DNA of 64,000 nucleotides from Rhizobium sp. BK196 (GTDB lineage Bacteria; Pseudomonadota; Alphaproteobacteria; Rhizobiales; Rhizobiaceae), in contig NZ_JACHZB010000003.1 of the NCBI RefSeq assembly GCF_014193255.1, positions 558,001 through 622,000 on the forward strand. Reading direction: 5' to 3'. Positions 62,684 through 64,000 of the stretch are shown here, piece after piece. The position numbers and the translations under genes are program-made. Below the pieces are notes generated by a model that did no database searches, was not told the origin of the DNA, and was given only the letters and a program-made list of their open reading frames with translations. Within the stretch, counting starts at the first letter, position 1; each line of letters starts with the position of its first letter.

Positions 62684-63568
62684 CTACACCATCTCGGTGA
62701 TCATCTTGCCGATTTCGGCGAAGACGGGATTGAATTCGTCCATCTTCACGGTTGTTTCCCCGATGTAGACGGCGGCGACGATCGGGCCGCGTTTGGGCGG
62801 CCAGATGATGGCAATATCTCCGGCGGAACCATTGTCGCCCGTGCCGGTCTTATCGCCGATCTTCCAGTCGCTTGGCAAGCCTGCGCGCAGGCGCGCGCCG
62901 CCGGTCGTGTTCGCAATCATCCAGTCGATCAGCTGATTTGCAGAGCTTTCTGCCAGAACCGAGCCGAGGGCGATATTGCCGAGAGAATCGAGCATTGCGT
63001 CCGGCGTCGTGGTGTCGCGCGGATCGCCTTTCGCGGCCTCGTTCAGCGCGGTTTCCATGCGGTCGAGCCTTGTCGTGCCGTCGCCGACGGAGCGCAGCCA
63101 GTCGGTGAGTGCAGCCGGACCGCCAAAGCTTTCCAGCATCAGGTTGCCGGCGGTGTTGTCGCTCAGCGTAATGGCTGCCTTGCAGATCTCGGCCATCGTC
63201 ATGCCGTCGCCGCCCGCGTGCTTTTCGGTCTCGGGCGAATAGGTGACGAGCTTGTCCTTGCCGTAGGTGACGCGCCGGTCAAGGCTCTCATCGCCCTTGT
63301 CGACACGAGCAAGAACGAGGCCTGCGGCCAGAACCTTGAAGGTGCTGCACATGGCGAAGGGCTCGCTGCCGCGATAGCCGAAGGAGACATTCGTGTCGCT
63401 GTCGAGAACGGAAACCCCGAGGCGCCCGCCAATGCGCGCTTCAAGCGCTGCGAGCCGCTTGTCGATATCGTCATTCTGCTGCTCGGCGCGCAAGCGAGGT
63501 GCAAAGCCCAGCGCAGGCAGCAGCAAGGCAGAGCCAATAAAGCTGCGGCGGGTGAGGCTGTGATTCAT
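62684..63568 (-). CDS. bla: Class A beta-lactamase
   Basis: A 294-residue precursor with a twin-arginine-type leader (MNHSLTRRSFIGSALLLPALGF). The class A motifs are complete: STFK (Ser75-Lys78), SDN (Ser136), an Omega-loop Glu172 in RMETALNEA, and KTG (Lys240). Cys74 before the active Ser is seen in several extended-spectrum groups, but the matching Cys of carbapenemases after KTG is absent. It is exported folded and hydrolyses penicillins and cephalosporins. With ampC-like gene 17 it gives the strain two serine beta-lactamase genes. Confidence 0.93.
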   Translation of the reverse strand: MNHSLTRRSFIGSALLLPALGFAPRLRAEQQNDDIDKRLAALEARIGGRLGVSVLDSDTNVSFGYRGSEPFAMCSTFKVLAAGLVLARVDKGDESLDRRVTYGKDKLVTYSPETEKHAGGDGMTMAEICKAAITLSDNTAGNLMLESFGGPAALTDWLRSVGDGTTRLDRMETALNEAAKGDPRDTTTPDAMLDSLGNIALGSVLAESSANQLIDWMIANTTGGARLRAGLPSDWKIGDKTGTGDNGSAGDIAIIWPPKRGPIVAAVYIGETTVKMDEFNPVFAEIGKMITEMV

Positions 63569-63639
63569 GAAGACCTCCGGGGAATCAGGATCACAGGCGT
63601 AAGGCTTGATTGCGGCGGCATCTCGGCTTTTTGGCGGGA

Positions 63640-64000
63640 TCAGGCAGCGCGCGTGACCTCCACCGTCACATGCGACAACTCGCCCAGGCTCGCCAGCCTC
63701 TCCTTGTAGAAGGCGGTATCGCGCGGCTCCGGCGTCAGCACCGCGACGATCGCTGCATGGTGACCGGGGCCAACCTGCCAGACATGCAGATCGGTGATGC
63801 GGTCGCCATCGCCTTCGATCACGTCCCGAATCTCGTCCGGCAGTGTTTCCCCTTCCGAGAGCACATCAAGCAGCACGGCGCCTGACGATTTCATCAGCCC
63901 CCAGGCCCATTGCGCGATGATCAGAGCGCCGACAATGCCCATCAGCGGATCAAGCCAGAGCCAGCCATAGAGGCTGCCGAAGGTGAGCGCGGCGATTGCA
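63640..64000 (-). CDS. dmeF: CDF-family cation exporter, C-terminal part (DmeF-like)
   Basis: The reading frame enters from the right edge and is open to the stop at 63640, so only the last 119 residues are seen. They show the last membrane helix (LYGWLWLDPLMGIVGALIIAQWAWGLMKSSGAVLLD) and the cytoplasmic domain with DRITDLHVWQVGPGHHAAIVAVL, the DmeF/CDF dimerisation motif. In rhizobia DmeF exports Co2+ and Ni2+ and is controlled by DmeR. The N-terminal metal-binding helices lie outside the window. Confidence 0.82.
   Translation of the reverse strand, partial: AIAALTFGSLYGWLWLDPLMGIVGALIIAQWAWGLMKSSGAVLLDVLSEGETLPDEIRDVIEGDGDRITDLHVWQVGPGHHAAIVAVLTPEPRDTAFYKERLASLGELSHVTVEVTRAA

Overview
The window looks like a chromosomal segment of an alphaproteobacterium of the order Rhizobiales, most likely Rhizobium in the broad sense. 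The evidence is the GC-rich, strongly codon-biased coding sequence; a MucR/Ros zinc-finger regulator; a seven-subunit Mrp/Pha-type cation antiporter; the small families DUF1491, DUF2336, DUF5330 and DUF930; and a FixK/Fnr-type box. I see no rRNA, tRNA, insertion sequence, prophage, CRISPR array or origin. The species call is inference from gene content.

Region by region. 1-5.0 kb: the 3' part of an alpha/beta hydrolase, a glyoxalase-fold protein, two tandem DUF1801 genes, an ABC-F ATPase and a short-chain dehydrogenase (SDR). 5.0-12.1 kb: the AraC regulator divergent from that SDR, an HtrA-like protein without a catalytic triad, two coupled esterases, and an otnK-otnC sugar-acid module preceded by what looks like a stump of a lost epimerase/dehydrogenase gene. 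12.2-20.8 kb: an SDR/TetR divergent pair with a clear operator, an AmpC-like serine hydrolase, a cyclic-nucleotide-domain MscS channel, a YcgN-like protein, a class A penicillin-binding protein and a split DUF1214/DUF1254 pair. 20.8-33.6 kb: small proteins, DUF2336, a second ABC-F, DUF1491, a soluble chemoreceptor, a second SDR/AraC pair paralogous to the first, a peptidoglycan-binding protein overlapping a histidine kinase, DUF5330, sufE and YciI. 33.9-41.3 kb: mucR and the mnhABCDEFG operon, interrupted by a palindromic intergenic repeat. 41.5-50.0 kb: msrB, an FAD amine oxidoreductase, two GNATs, a pentapeptide-repeat protein, TrhA, a UspA/DksA-like operon under a probable FixK/Fnr site, a VOC dioxygenase-like protein and an aldo-keto reductase/LysR pair. 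50-64 kb: an AI-2E permease, a polysaccharide deacetylase, DUF930, oligopeptidase B, DUF1697, a DHA2 exporter, SelO, a glutathione peroxidase, PQQ glucose dehydrogenase, a class A beta-lactamase and a truncated CDF metal exporter at the right edge.

Most genes are housekeeping or accessory and sit singly or in short operons. The recurring local design is an oxidoreductase divergent from its likely regulator, seen four times (SDR/AraC twice, SDR/TetR, AKR/LysR). I did not find a convincing new multi-gene system. The more unusual signals are small: the repeat insertion and coupling mini-ORFs inside the mnh operon, the tandemly reiterated 3' end of an esterase gene, the gene stump before otnK, the pseudoprotease, and hairpins that would bury the Shine-Dalgarno sequence of both paralogous SDR genes.
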